From contig VZSF01004860.1 in the NCBI GenBank assembly GCA_013398295.1, positions 200,605 through 264,604 of the forward strand: 64,000 bases of DNA, written 5' to 3'. The position numbers and the translations under genes are program-made. Origin of the DNA: Chionis minor. Its lineage: Eukaryota; Chordata; Aves; Charadriiformes; Chionididae. Under the pieces are notes generated by a model. The model was given only the letters and a program-made list of their open reading frames with translations, was not told the origin of the DNA and searched no databases. This document shows positions 11,581 through 24,279 of the stretch, piece after piece (position 1 is the first letter of the stretch; each line of letters begins with the position of its first letter).

Positions 11581-14384
11581 TTGATACCATTCCTACATGA
11601 ACGGGCAATGTTTCTAAAATCCTCCTTTGTTTTTTGTTCTTGCTCAAAAACACATCTAACACACATTTAAAATACTAGAGCAAAGCAATGAGAAAGTGCG
11701 TGGGGAGGGAAAGAGAATAAAAGATAACCAAACTCAAATGCTCAAATGCTAAGGACAGGGTCAACTTTCTAAATGCATCCACAACAATTAGAAGTGTAAA
11801 TAATTAAGCCTGCTTGAAAAGCCCTGGCAAGCTCCGATATGTGCCTGTCTTTGGGAGACCAGAAGCACCAGCATTCATAAAGATTTCCCTAAACTAAAGC
11901 CCATCTAGGCCCAGAATTCCAGCTCCCAAACTCTCTCACTGCCTGGCTTCTTAGTTGTTGCAGTTGCCTAAAACTTAAACACTACAGTTAAGCCATTCTA
12001 AGAAGCATAGATCCAAGCTTGGAACAAAACCCACCAGTTTTGAAAAACAAGTTCCAGCTTTAAAAACATTTTCAAAATGGTTTTGGGTGGTGGGTTTTTT
12101 GACATCTCATTAACAGCAGTTTCACTACGAAAGATTAAATCTCTTGAAAAGAAAATTAAACAGAGCATCAAGATTGATGAATATCTTTTGTAAGATGTGA
12201 CTTTGTGGCTACACTAGGAATTTGCTTTACCTTCTGTTGGAGATCGATGCTCAATACAAAAGATTTCTGCTACAAGGGTTTTAAGAGTCTATGTCAGGCC
12301 TCAGCCAAAATATATCATAAATCAAGAAGTCTATCTGTCATTGCTTCTGAAATGAAGCTAATTCTACCAGCCAAAAATGATAAATAGAAGTGCTTGAGGT
12401 TAAATTTGTTAAACAGTCTCTAGACTTTGCTATCATTTTCAGGTCTTCTAAAATTGTTATGAACTTAAATCAATGGACAACTTCACTTCTTTCTCTCCTA
12501 TTGCTTTCTTTTAAAGTGATCTTTTATTTACTTCTAAACATTGCCGTGATTCTTTCACCTCTCCTTACAAAGGTCATCACTACGGGTACCTCTTTATGTG
12601 TGTTCTCTCTGGTTGTCTCTGCTTGTGTGGTACCGATGCTATTGAGGCATGTCCACATGAGTAGGAATAGTACAAAGAATACAACCACAAATCACAAAAC
12701 AGTAAAAATAGCTGTAGGTCTTGTATTCTCTCTCAGATCCAATCAGTAAAAATAAAACTGTGGGAAGAATAGAATAATATATAGGTAATGGCGGGTAAGT
12801 AGAACAGACTGAATGTAAAAATTTGCAAAAATGGGATGACAGGTATTAGCTAGACTAGAACACAAGCAACTGACAACAGTGGATCATAGCAATAATTATT
12901 CACTGTGACACAATGAGGATGGGACCCTGTAAATAATGTGTTTGATCATCTGAAATAAAGATGCAATGAATTTCTTTTATGCTTCACCCTTAACATTATT
13001 ATGTTTTCACTGATGGTTTCACAAAAGACTTGGCTTACAGAGAGGTTGTGCCATCCAACCACAATCTCTAATTTAGGACATAAAAATTCTGTACTGATGC
13101 CCGAGCACAGGTTTTTTGCTGACAGTATTTTTTGCTCAGAAGTTCCATCCCTGTTCACTTCTGAGATAAAATCATAATTTTTTTCTTATTTTAATTAGAG
13201 TAAAAAAAGTAGACCTTTTTTTCCTTGTTAAATCTGTGCTATCCTTAGCTTTTTCTCTCTACAAGATAACGTCAGACAACTTCTTTTTACATCACCCAGG
13301 CTGCCATTTCCAAAAGCATATTGCCCTTTTCATCCTTCCCCACCTTAAAGAACACAGGTATTATGAACACCATTAAAATGTATTCTCTGGCACTGCAGCT
13401 GCCCAAGGCCCTAGCAATGAGTGACCGGTGGTGTAGTCTTTGTGTAACGGGGCAAGAATGTTTGAGGAGCACAGGAGGCTACTGTTGATATACTCAGTAG
13501 CATGCAACATGGATACACACTGCAGGACACGCTTACTCTCCTGGAGAGGTCGAAGAATTCACCGAAGGCAGATGCATATGCCACTTCCCAAGGCACTAGC
13601 TCACCAGGAACATAAGTTGGCCAGAAAGCATTCATCCTTCAAAGCAAGTGATTGACCGTGTTAGCACCTTTCCTGTATTGCTGACCTTGGCGGAATTTTT
13701 ATCTGACTTAAATTGCAAACTAAAGCTGACTAAAAGACAGCAGAGTCCCCAGCAGCTGGCAGCAGTGCGAGCATCCTCTGCCTCCTCAGAAAGCAAGTCC
13801 ACCTGTGGCAGAGCTGCCTTTATTGTATTCCTCTACTGCAGTTTGCTAGCGGGGATAAACTGGGCAGTCTGTCTCAGGAAAGCTGCGGTGTTTACTCTGA
13901 ACGAGGCAAGCAACGAATCACAGGCGCCCTGCCAAGAAATCTTCTCAACCTCAGCATGCAGCAAGGATACAAAAATCTGAGAATGAAAACCATGTATACT
14001 GAAAACTAATACTCATGACTCTTCAGATACATTATTCACGATTTAATGATCCTTCTCCTCCTTTCTTAAAAAAAGGCTGATGCAGATGCCATGGGCAGAT
14101 TTATAGCAACAGAAATCTATGTATGCTACGTTGATCGTTGATTGCTTATTTGCTGGCTTGCCAGAGGCTGATCTCCACACACATACCCTGCCTGGGTGAT
14201 GTTAAGAACAGGAAGAAGAGGATGCACACTCTTTTTCTGACATCTTAACACATGACCAGTGCTGGGCTATGCATGTGTATTTTTTGTTTCCCTTGACAGG
14301 AGATTTTTGAAGCTGGAATTAAATAAACACAAAGGGTGCCATGGCTATCTGCACCAGTACCAATGCTAGAGAAAAAATCATAGA
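11581..14384. other. Intergenic, no supported gene
   Basis: AT-rich except for a moderately GC-rich part at about 13.4-13.95 kb, which holds a 110-codon plus-strand ORF (13,648-13,980) with no family resemblance. Confidence 0.5.
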
Positions 14385-14640
14385 ATAGATGCCCCCCCCC
14401 CTAGAAGGGGCAACGCCCCTTCCACACCTTCCCTGTGTGTCCTTCCTAAAGAGCCTGTATCTCTCCATTCCGACACTCCAGTCATAGGCGTCATCCCACC
14501 ACATCTCTGCAATGCCAATGAGATCACAGCCCTGGAGGCGTGCACATGTTTCTAACTTCTCTCGTTTGTTCCCCATGCTCCATGCGGTCGTTTGCATAGA
14601 GGCACTTAAGCTGGGTCCCTGTTGAAGCTGACACTGGCTG
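14385..14640 (-). mobile_element. CR1 LINE ORF2 endonuclease fragment
   Basis: The minus strand reads SMGNKREKLETCARLQGCDL, IGIAEMWWDDAYDWSVGMER and YRLFRKDTQGR, the start of the CR1 APE-type endonuclease. It is preceded in another frame by LKCLYAND, so at least one frameshift is present. The catalytic E-x-W segment is visible, but only about 70 residues remain. A run of ten C's marks the truncated 3' side. Confidence 0.85.
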
Positions 14641-16794
14641 GAGTGGCTTGCTACAGTAAGAGAGAGAAAAAAGTTCTTCCATTGCTGACTCCTGGCTTTC
14701 AGTCATTTCTATATGCTCCTTTACAGTGTATTGCAACAGAATTCCCAAATCTCTACACAAGAGAAAAAAAAAAAAAAAAGACAGAATTCCAGCCTATATA
14801 TACTGACACTGGAATTATTGCCATGAAGCACAAAAATGCACAGAAAACATGAGATACCTTCAGGAAGGCAGAATCACCTTTAGAAGTAGATACGTTCAAA
14901 TGCAAATATTCAAACTACCAACAGGACACCTTTTAGCATGAGAAACACAGCCACAAGCATGTGCATAGGAGAGGTTATCAGAGGTATACGTGCATATGCA
15001 AAAGAAGATAAGCAGATGACAGAAATCTATAGGTGAAGGTGCAAGGACAAAGAAGCAAGAAAGAAAATAAGAAAATAGAAAGAGAAATTAGCTAAACCTT
15101 TTCAAAGATTCCATATGGTTACATTACAGAAAAAGATCTCATTAATCCAGTTTTTCATACAATTAACAGCTGGAGTTGACGCTATGGTATTAGACAAAAA
15201 TCAAGAGGCAAGGAGGTGGCTTGTGCAATCTGATGATGGAGGATTGCACAACATGAGATAAATTGTTACATTAAAATGTGCATAATACTATAACACATTT
15301 GAAACAACTTGATTTACAGTGGTTTACATTTATACCCGGAGCCACACAGAATCTGAAAACTATTTATTTAACAAGAATCTCCAAAATCTTTTTGGAGATT
15401 TTATGGATTTTAATGAGAAAATAATTTAAAGCAACTGTGTTGCCCCAAGTAACCATAACTCATCAGTGAGGGGAGTAACGATTTCACTGAGATCTTTGGC
15501 AAAATGAACCATAAGTCTAACAGTAATTTAACTGCTATGTTATGTTATTACAGATTATGAAACATGGATTGGCGGGCTGCACATACAAAGTGATGACAAA
15601 TAACTTGTGAAACAGTTCACTTTACTATTCAGCCATCACCAGGTCATAACTACAAGAATTTACAGAGTCCCTCATCGACAGGAGCATGTGTGTTCAAACC
15701 CTGCAAGTGCCTTATTTCAAAGTAGACCGTTGTGGATTAACCCTGGTAGGCTTAGCCATATATTAACATGTACTTTCTACTTGAAAGTTTCAGAGTTGTC
15801 TACCCTCCACATCAACATTACAAGTAAGTATTAGCCATCCTCTTCAGACACATTAGAAATTTAATTATAAGTGATCATCTGAAACTCACAATTACCTGGT
15901 CTCTGACCAGATCAAAGCTGACTACCATCCAGTGCTGCAGAGCCTCAATGCATGACTCAAAAAATAGCAATGTAATCATTCTTTCCACAAGCCCAGTGGT
16001 AAAAATACAACACAAATTTGGGGTTATTAGGCCAGCTGGCATGTATACTTTGTCTTACTGAAGCCTGGATGCACCCTTTTTTGCAGCCAGACTCACAGGA
16101 AGTCAACCAGTTTGTTTTTAATTTAGCTCTGTTGAGGATGAACTTGCCAAGATGCACTGAATTACAGAAGTTCATACCATGGCTTAAATATGTTCTTTTA
16201 AGAGATTAATCTGGCTTTGGCCCAAAACAAAGCAGGAACACAAAACAAATGTAGTCGCATACCAGTGCTTAGGATACTGCTGAAAATCTTATAATGGAAA
16301 AATAATGCTGAACTTCAACATGAAGTTTTATTAGGAAAAAAAATGTGATCATTTTTAATGATCAGGGAAAGGGAAATGGCTGTACTGGGTAGACTGCAGC
16401 ACTGGTCCATGAAATCCCCTCTTCCAACTCACCCCTTCCAAATATGTGTAATATTGAAATTTGGTAAAGCATTTGTCAGGAAAACAAAATGTAGACTGCA
16501 GACCATCAGACAATGCTGTAGATACCAAAGGCATCAAAGAACACCTCAAACTCCCTAAGGTGCAAGCTTTGAGTAAACTCTACAGGACTTCCTCTTCATT
16601 TGCAGGTTTCCTCAGGGAATATCTTTTCATTGTCTGAAGCTCAAGTCAGAAGCTTTCTACCTGGGGCAAAACACAACACTCCATATAACGGAGGTGCCAG
16701 CAGCCAAGCTGAAGACAAGCACTTGCAAAGGTCACTTGCAAGTGAGATTCATGTTGGCTCTGTGCTCCAGCCTGTCAGGGTGCATGACAGTTCA
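14641..16794. other. Intergenic, no gene seen
   Basis: AT-rich with a 17-base A run at about 14,764. No coding or repeat signal I can name. Confidence 0.5.
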
Positions 16795-17185
16795 GCCAGT
16801 TCTCAATCCACCTCACGTCTTCAGTCTGTATTTCATCAGTAAGACAATATTGAAAGCCTCACTACAACTGAGACCAAATGACATTCACTGCTCTTCCCTG
16901 ATCCAGAAATCCAGTATTTTATTTTAAAAGGCTACCACATTAGCCAGGCACTATTTCCTCATCATCCATGATGACTAATCCAGGTCACCATTTTGCCCTT
17001 AGAAATGGTTTTCAGGAGGATTTGCTCCATCACCTTCCCACGGATAGAGGTGAAGCTGATCAGCCTGTAGTTATTCAGATCTTCCTTCTGGTCCATCGTA
17101 AAGATAGGAGTGACATTTGCTTTCTTCCAGCCCTCAGGAACATCTCCTGGTGGTCATGACCTTTCAAAGATCATCTAGACTGGAC
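16795..17185 (-). mobile_element. CR1 LINE reverse transcriptase fragment
   Basis: On the plus strand the order TCTCAATCCACCTCACGTC, then GAGGTGAAGCTGATCAGCCT and GTGACATTTGCTTTCTTCCAG, matches the reverse complement of CR1 RT. The minus strand gives the CHSYLYDGPEG and LQADQLHLYPW shadows of the family's VTPIFKKG and NYRPVSLTSVPG blocks. It is a separate copy from the 11.2-kb fragment because the two overlap in element coordinates. Confidence 0.7.
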
Positions 17186-20100
17186 TCACAATCTACATGT
17201 TGAATACATAAATAGAAATGTTGAATGATAACCTATTGACAAAATACACAGATTCTTTTATTCCCCTATATTTTGATAGCAATGTCAGATGATAATATGC
17301 AACTCTACAAAAGCCTTTACAGATAGTGAGATTAATATGAACTACATCAGTTGCGTTTCTTCATCTGTTTGACAGCCCTTAGCATACTATAGGCACCGTA
17401 AGAAACAATGAACAAGGGAAAAAATATTTCTACCACATTTGTGCAGCAGTTTACAGATTTATGCCCTCTTTTTTATTTATTATTTGTGCATTCATAAGGT
17501 TCTTTCTCTCTGCACAATGAAACAGTAAGAAAAATCCTATATTATTCTGATAGCACTAAATGTATAGAGAACTACCCAGTGGCTATTTTTTTCTTGGAAG
17601 TTTTCACTTTAAATATTCTGATTAAAGGTCTACATACATTTTAGTAGTAAAATAAAGCTGTATAAACTGAAGGACACAGTTAACCAGCAATTTCAAAATA
17701 TGCCTTACCTGTAAAGCAAGGACAAAAACTACATTGAGATCTCAGTAATGCATAGATATATGTATATTTATATTTAGACATATACATGCATGTGTATGAG
17801 TAAAACAAAGATGTATTACATGGCCCATAAAAAAAAAAAAGCAAAATAACTACAAACCGCTGAAAGAATTATTAGCCCCATTTCCAATGAGTTCGGGAAG
17901 TTTTGCAGGAAGTTTTACAAACATGAATAATGTTTCCATTTACCTTAAAATGCAATACTCTCCTTGTGCAAAGCTGTAAGAGCCTCAACAAGCTTGTCCA
18001 TTGGTAAGAAAAATAGCCATTTCTACTTGCGAATTAGCTTTTTTTTGAAAATTTTAGAAAAATAAAAAAAAATCATGTTCTGCTTCTCATAGAAACAGAC
18101 GTTTTAAAAAACAACTTGAGTGAAATTCTTGGACATCTGATCATTTATTTAAAAAATGTTACAGAATTTCTTTCTCTCCCTCCTATCTGTGTTTGCTCCA
18201 GCTGTTGTTAGGCAAGGAAAACCTAAAAAACCAAAAAATTTACTACTGTCAGGCTGTGCCTCTGGGGCTTCCATTGGCATCAATTCCACCCTCTCCCAGC
18301 ACGTTTTGGAACTGTAATGTTAAAAAAGGGAAGACGTTCTGTCTTGAAAACGGAGTCTTCCAAGAGCTACAAGGTGTTTATCTGCCTGTAGTTTCTGTAG
18401 CTCATACACTGCTCCTGTCTCAACTTTGTAGAAAACAAAAATGAGTGCTGGTGACCTAAACTCTGGCTTATTCTATGGGAATGTGTCCTCACCAAAAGCG
18501 AAAGAGTGCAGTATCATCTTAGTCTCAAGAAGTACCAGTCTTCAAGAATCATAAACAGGGAGACAGCATTTAGCTGAAAGACAGAGCAGTTTATACAAAC
18601 ACATGGAAAAAGATATATGTACACACAAGTGCCTATTTCAACATCTGGCCCTGCCCAAAGATGCAGAATCATCATAGCCCCATAATTCTGTTTTGGTTTG
18701 CTGATGTTCATAAATCAAGGGCAATTGACACCGTTTTCTAGCACAACCTGGAAAACAATTAAAAGATACCATTGTCCCACCATTGAGGAGAAAGTACTGG
18801 AAACAGCACTGCTGATCTTCTAGCACATTACAATAAAATGCATTTAAAAAAGAAAAAGTTAAAGAAATCCAATCAATCATCTAAGCAATAGAGTTAAAAG
18901 CAGATTAGACTGACTGTATGCCTCTGACTGATGGAGAATCAAAAAACTGCTGTTTTGAAACCAACCACAGAACCTTTTCTTTTTTAATAAGCACAATTGG
19001 CTTTGAGTGCTTTGTCAACATGACAAACCTTTTCCACCAGAAGTGGAGCATTTATTCAAATGCTAATGAAAGTGAATGTAATTTGTAGTGGTGCTGAATC
19101 AACTTTTCAAGACTGCAATTTGCATTTGTATAAAACTCCAAGTTTTTCAATATGAAACATATCTGAATAGAGGTTTGATACTAAACAAATTGACGTACTG
19201 CTTTTGCCATCAATTTCAAAGTATTTTGATTTCTTTATGATAGGCAACTCCAATACTACTGAGCAGCATTTCATGCTCACACATTCTCTTCAATTAGAGA
19301 GGTTCTTGAGGTTCATTAAAATAGTCTATAGCTCTTATATTAAACCGTTGTATCAACTAGTTCAATTTTCAGATCCAAATCTATTGTTCATACCATTCTG
19401 CCAATGAAGGTTCATCTCTCAATTCACCGTAAGTGACCAGGGCTTGTAGACCGTAACTTTTAGCAATGTAATATTCTTCCTATAATCACCAGCCGGCATG
19501 CAGTGATCTCTCATTTTTATTGCTCCATAACACCCCCAAAATCAGAACAGAATAGAAAATAATACTGAAAATATTCTGCGGTTACTTATTGTGTAATCAG
19601 TCATGTCTGAAATGGGACTACTGGATTCAGTTTTGGTCTTGCCAACTCAGATGAAGCATAACTGGTGTGAAACAGATCCAGAGATGGAGGCATAAAATTT
19701 CCATTTGAAGAGCAGGAATAAACCTGAAGCTGACAGGTTTAGCTGCAGGATGACAGAGCTACTGGAAAAAACCAACAACAAAGACAATAGGTCCCTTTTA
19801 TACAAGGGACATCCAGTGAAACTGAGACACTAATGAATTGGTTGTGCAAAAGTAAAGTTAATCAGCTGAGCGTTTTTTGTGCTTTCTTTTAAAATCTTTT
19901 CCTATCTTACACACAAATATGGGCAGAACAAAAATACTTACAGAGGCCAAGTCAATTTTAACGACTAAACCAATGTTTGGAGAACCCCTCAAAATCTTTC
20001 AGCTCAATGATCTAAGTTTTCTTAGAACAAAATATTTTATTTTGGGTAAAACGCTGTCAGATTCTTCTCCAAATCATGGTTGCTGATAACTTGGAATGGT

Positions 20101-22618
20101 GAGAATGAAAAAGCTACTTCCATATTCTCAAATTACATACAAACTCTATGCCTTGCAGTGCAGCCCCTGCCTTATTCCACAAGCTTCTTTTATTTTGAGA
20201 CTTAATCAACTTGGACTATTACTTCCAATAATGTTCCTCCCCGCCATCCCTGTGCTATTCAACACCTCCAGTGCCATTCAGTAGCTGAGTTCAACTCCTA
20301 AACGGACACACTAGTCACATCCTGCAAGTTTGCCATTTCTCTCACCTGGCCATGTCATTTTGCAGAATAAACTTTTCAAGATGCTCAAGGCGCTTTCAGA
20401 GACTGCTAAAATGGCATATTCATCCTATTTCTGCCAGTATTGTAGATTTCCTGAAAAGTTGGGCGAGAGGGGGGAAAGAAAGGGAGAAAATATAGAGGTG
20501 TGAGAAACATATAAATACTACTTCTGCTTCCAGGTGCAGTAGGTCAGCTTGAATTTAAAGATAGCAAACTGAAAAAAATGGCATGAGTTTAGTAATTTGA
20601 AAACCTCTTTTGAAAGTATAGATTAAAAGGGAAATTGTAACATCACCCACATTTCACAAATTCAGATTAATAATCAAAAATGGATGAGAAAATAGGTCGT
20701 AAGGAACATTTCACCATTAATGCTTCTCTGGAACAACGACTTTAATGTAACAACCAGTCCTTGTTACCAGCATAAAGACTGTAAACCTTTCAAATATAAG
20801 AAACAGCACACAATCTTCGCTATTTCTTTTAAATGATAGAGAACATCTATAACCAATTCTGGAATTAAGATGAAACGTGCATACATGATCTTTCTCTAAT
20901 GAAAGAAAATTAAAAGATATTAATAATCCCCTGCATAGCTTTAGGACATATATAAAAATGCACCCCTGTATGCTGTTCTAAAAGACACACTGAGGAGAAG
21001 TCATAAATCAGCAATATCTAATTATAGAGCGGCACAATTTAATTAAGAACATACAATTCTTATTGCAAGCCTTCTCCATCTCCATGATTCCTGTACCTCA
21101 GAAGTCCTTTCCTCCCTACCTTTCCTGCCCGTTCAATGTCACAGAATGTGAATGCAAAAACACCTCAGGGAACAACACAAAGGGGTGTTTGTTGGGGTTC
21201 TTGTAGTTTGTCTGAACATTGGGCTTTGCACCGTGCAGTTATAAATTTAAGAGTAAGCTGCAACTACTTTCTGTTGTTCTAAGAGATCATACTAAAGGCC
21301 ATGTGCTTCACTACAGACTTACCACTACATTACTAAATAATCCAAGTATTTTAGCTTTCTAGAGAATTAACAGGGGAGGGGAAATGCACGGATACCAGTT
21401 GTAAATTAGACCCTCTATCAAATGAGATACACACAATCAGAAGAGGACGCTCAGCTCCTAATATCCCAAAAGGTGCAGTATTACTGCAGTATATATATTA
21501 CACACAGTATTACTAAAACCGTCAATGCACTTTTGTGTTGTGATATGTAAGTAACACAACAAGGAGTACCAGTAAGAGATCTGGGAAAAGCTACAACTTG
21601 CAGTCAGAAGAACATTGTTTTCTCTCCAATCTCTGCGAACTTCCAAATAGCACTGAAAATCACAAATCCTATCTGAGGACACATATGATATAACAAGTGC
21701 TATTTCCAAACAAAGTTCAGTTAACAGAAGGTAGCTAATGATTTATCTTTACTATTGTAAAGATATGTAAATCTTTTTTTAGATTTAATTTTTGATGTAA
21801 TGTTTAAATTACAAAAGATTGTAAATACCTGTAGCTTTTTCTTTTATTAATAATTTTTAAAAACATGTAAAGGTGATTGGCTTTTGCAAAATGTTGATGA
21901 TTACCTTAGTCATTTCCATTAAAGTTTCAAATTGGAGTAACTTTGCAAAAAGAAACACTTATTTTCCTTTTATGTGCCAAAGATCAAAAAGTGCACTGCT
22001 TGCAATTACTGTAAGCCATGTCTCCCTGTGGAGTTTTTTTGTAGAGATTACTTGACAGTGATTGACACAACTGTTTTGCTGAAGAATTTCTGCATAAAAT
22101 TAAGTTGATCTCTAAGTATATTTAAGTAATCATTACACAGGTTATATCAAAACTTTAATTCCAGGCACTCCACTAGAATGTTTCTTCTTTAAATGTGTGA
22201 TTTTATTCTAACTGATCGTTGTATTTTTCACATAGTTTTCTTGATTTACCTACCAATTAACTAATAATAACTCGACAACCACGAGACTTGGAGTAAGTGA
22301 CGTGGTTCTGATTATGCATAAGGCAAAACAAATCAAGAATTCTCCACATGTATGACTCCATGACTTGTATAAAATACTTTCTCATACTTTGTGTTTATCT
22401 TTAAAGATCTAAGTATGACAAGGAAACACAGCACGGAGTGTAGCAAAACTTTGAGATATGATGGAACAAAAAAGCAAGGTATTTAAAGAAAACTTCAGAG
22501 GTGAAGTTCTGCAGTAACCTTTCTCTCCAGCATTCTGAACATTTATTTCTTTTGGCAGTTACTGTCATTGTGCAAGCTGAAACAATATATATAGTCTCAG
22601 CATCTAGGAAGTGTTCCA
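17186..22618. other. Intergenic, no gene seen
   Basis: About 5.4 kb of AT-rich DNA with scattered A/T runs and a short alternating TA/CA stretch near 17,755-17,795. No ORF resembles a known protein and no interspersed repeat is recognised. Confidence 0.5.
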
Positions 22619-23707
22619 TGGTAGGGTAACCCTGGCTGGACGCCAGGTGCCCACCAAAGCTGCTTTATCACTCCTCCTCCTCAGCTGGACAGGGGAGAGA
22701 AAAATATAACAGAAAAGCTCCTGGGTTGAGATAAGGACAAGGAGATCACTCAACAATTACTGCCATGGGCAAAAGAGACTCAACTTGGGGAAATTAATTT
22801 AATATCAGTTAAAATCAGAGTAGGGTAATGAGAACAAAGCCAAACCTTAAAACACCTTTCCCCATCCCTCCCTTCTTTCTTGGCTCAACTTCACTCCCGA
22901 TTTCTCTACCTCCTTCCCTCCTTCCAGTGCAGGGGGATGGGGAACGGGGATTGTGGTCAGTTGATCACATGTTGTCTCTGCTACTTGTTCCTCTTTACGG
23001 GCAGGACTCCTCACACTCTTCCCCTGTTCCAGTGTGGGGTCCCTTCCACTGGAGACAGTCCTCCAGGAACTTCTCCAAAGTGGGTTCTTCCTATAGGCTG
23101 CAGTTCTTCATGAACTGCTCCAGCATGGGTCCTTTCCACAGGGTGCAGTCCTTCAGGAACAGACTGCTCCAGCATGGGTCCCCCACAGGGTCTCAAGTCC
23201 TGCCAGCAGACCTGCTCCAGCGGGGGCTCCTCTCTCCACAGGTCCTGCCAGAAGCCTGGTCCAGTGCAGGCTTCCCACAGGGTCAAAGCCTTCTTCAGGC
23301 ACATCCACCTGGGTCCTCTACGGGCAGCAGGTGGATATCTGCTCCACCATGCACTTCCATGGGCTGTAGAGGGACAGCCTGCCCCCCCATGGTCTTCATC
23401 ACAGGCGGCAGGGGAATCTCTGCTCTGGCAGCTGGAGCACCTCCTGCTCCTCCTTCTTCACTGACCTTGGTATCTGCAGAGTTGATGCTCTGACATGTTC
23501 ACACTCGTCTCTCCAGCTGCTGCTACCCCACAGTTGCCCCCACCCCCTCTTCTTAAATACGTTATCAGAGAGGTGCTACCACTGTCGCTGATGGGCTCAG
23601 CCTTGGCCAGTGGTGGGTCCACCTCAGAGCCAACACGGAGGAAGTTTCTAGCAGCTTCTCACAGAAGCCACCCGGCTACCAAAACCTTGCTACACAAACC
23701 CAATACA
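22619..23707 (-). mobile_element. Solo LTR of an avian endogenous retrovirus (about 1.09 kb)
   Basis: On the minus strand the element begins TGTATTGGGTTTG and ends TACCCTACCA, giving TG...CA termini. The flanks TGTTCCA and TGTTCAA look like a diverged target-site duplication. The GC-rich middle contains a tandem pattern around CTGCTCCAGCATGGGTCC, seen at 23,115-23,132 and 23,164-23,181. I recognise this sequence type as a common bird LTR but cannot assign the family name. The 221-codon plus-strand ORF at 22,828-23,493 is a by-product of the repeat. The element has the same orientation as MTRR and lies 428 bp past its stop codon. Confidence 0.75.
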
Positions 23708-24134
23708 TGTTCAAATAAATCTTGGCAAGTCAGTAATGTATTTGATGATGCACAGATTAGTGTGTGACATCATATTTACTCTGTAGCTTCTTTATGTATA
23801 CATTATAGGGAAAAATACATGATGTAATGTAAACATACAATTACACTCGTACAAGTACAGAAGTTTTTACTTTCTATGTGAAACCAATCTTAAAATGAGA
23901 GAATCAAGGCACTGAGACACTCCATTATGTAACATCATTAAAAAAATCATATGCTTCAAAAGGCAGCCTGGCTTGTTGTCATTTAAAAGGTTTCATATTC
24001 CTGTTGTAAAGGTCAATAGAGACAGTTAGGATTTGTGTGACTACAGACAGCACTTCTGACAATAACTTCTAGTCAAAAGCATAAATGTGAAACAAAATCT
24101 GTTGTGTTACAAAGGTATAGGAAAAGCTAAGTAT

Positions 24135-24279
24135 TTAGGTCCAAACGTCCTGCAAATACCGTTTTGCTTCTCGAAGCATGGCCAGGATTTTCATCGCTTC
24201 TAATTTGTCAACTTCCATTTCCGTGCTTAGAATGTCCACTACAGCATCACTTACACCATCAGCCATGTGCTTCTTATCT
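24135..24279 (-). CDS. MTRR: MTRR exon 15, last coding exon with stop
   Basis: It encodes [20 protein letters not shown] and ends KRYLQDVWT before a TAA stop. The penultimate Trp is the conserved C-terminal aromatic residue that shields FAD and is displaced by NADPH in diflavin reductases. The acceptor is TTTTTCAG. The 3' UTR runs to lower coordinates; no AATAAA or ATTAAA is visible before the LTR that ends at 23,707. Confidence 0.95.

Noticed and set aside
13648..13980. 110-codon plus-strand ORF with a hydrophobic stretch
   Set aside because: No family match and no promoter, splice or poly(A) context; probably chance.
22828..23493. 221-codon plus-strand ORF, Pro/Ser/Gln-rich
   Set aside because: It lies entirely inside the GC-rich repeated part of the solo LTR, on the antisense strand, with no protein family resemblance.
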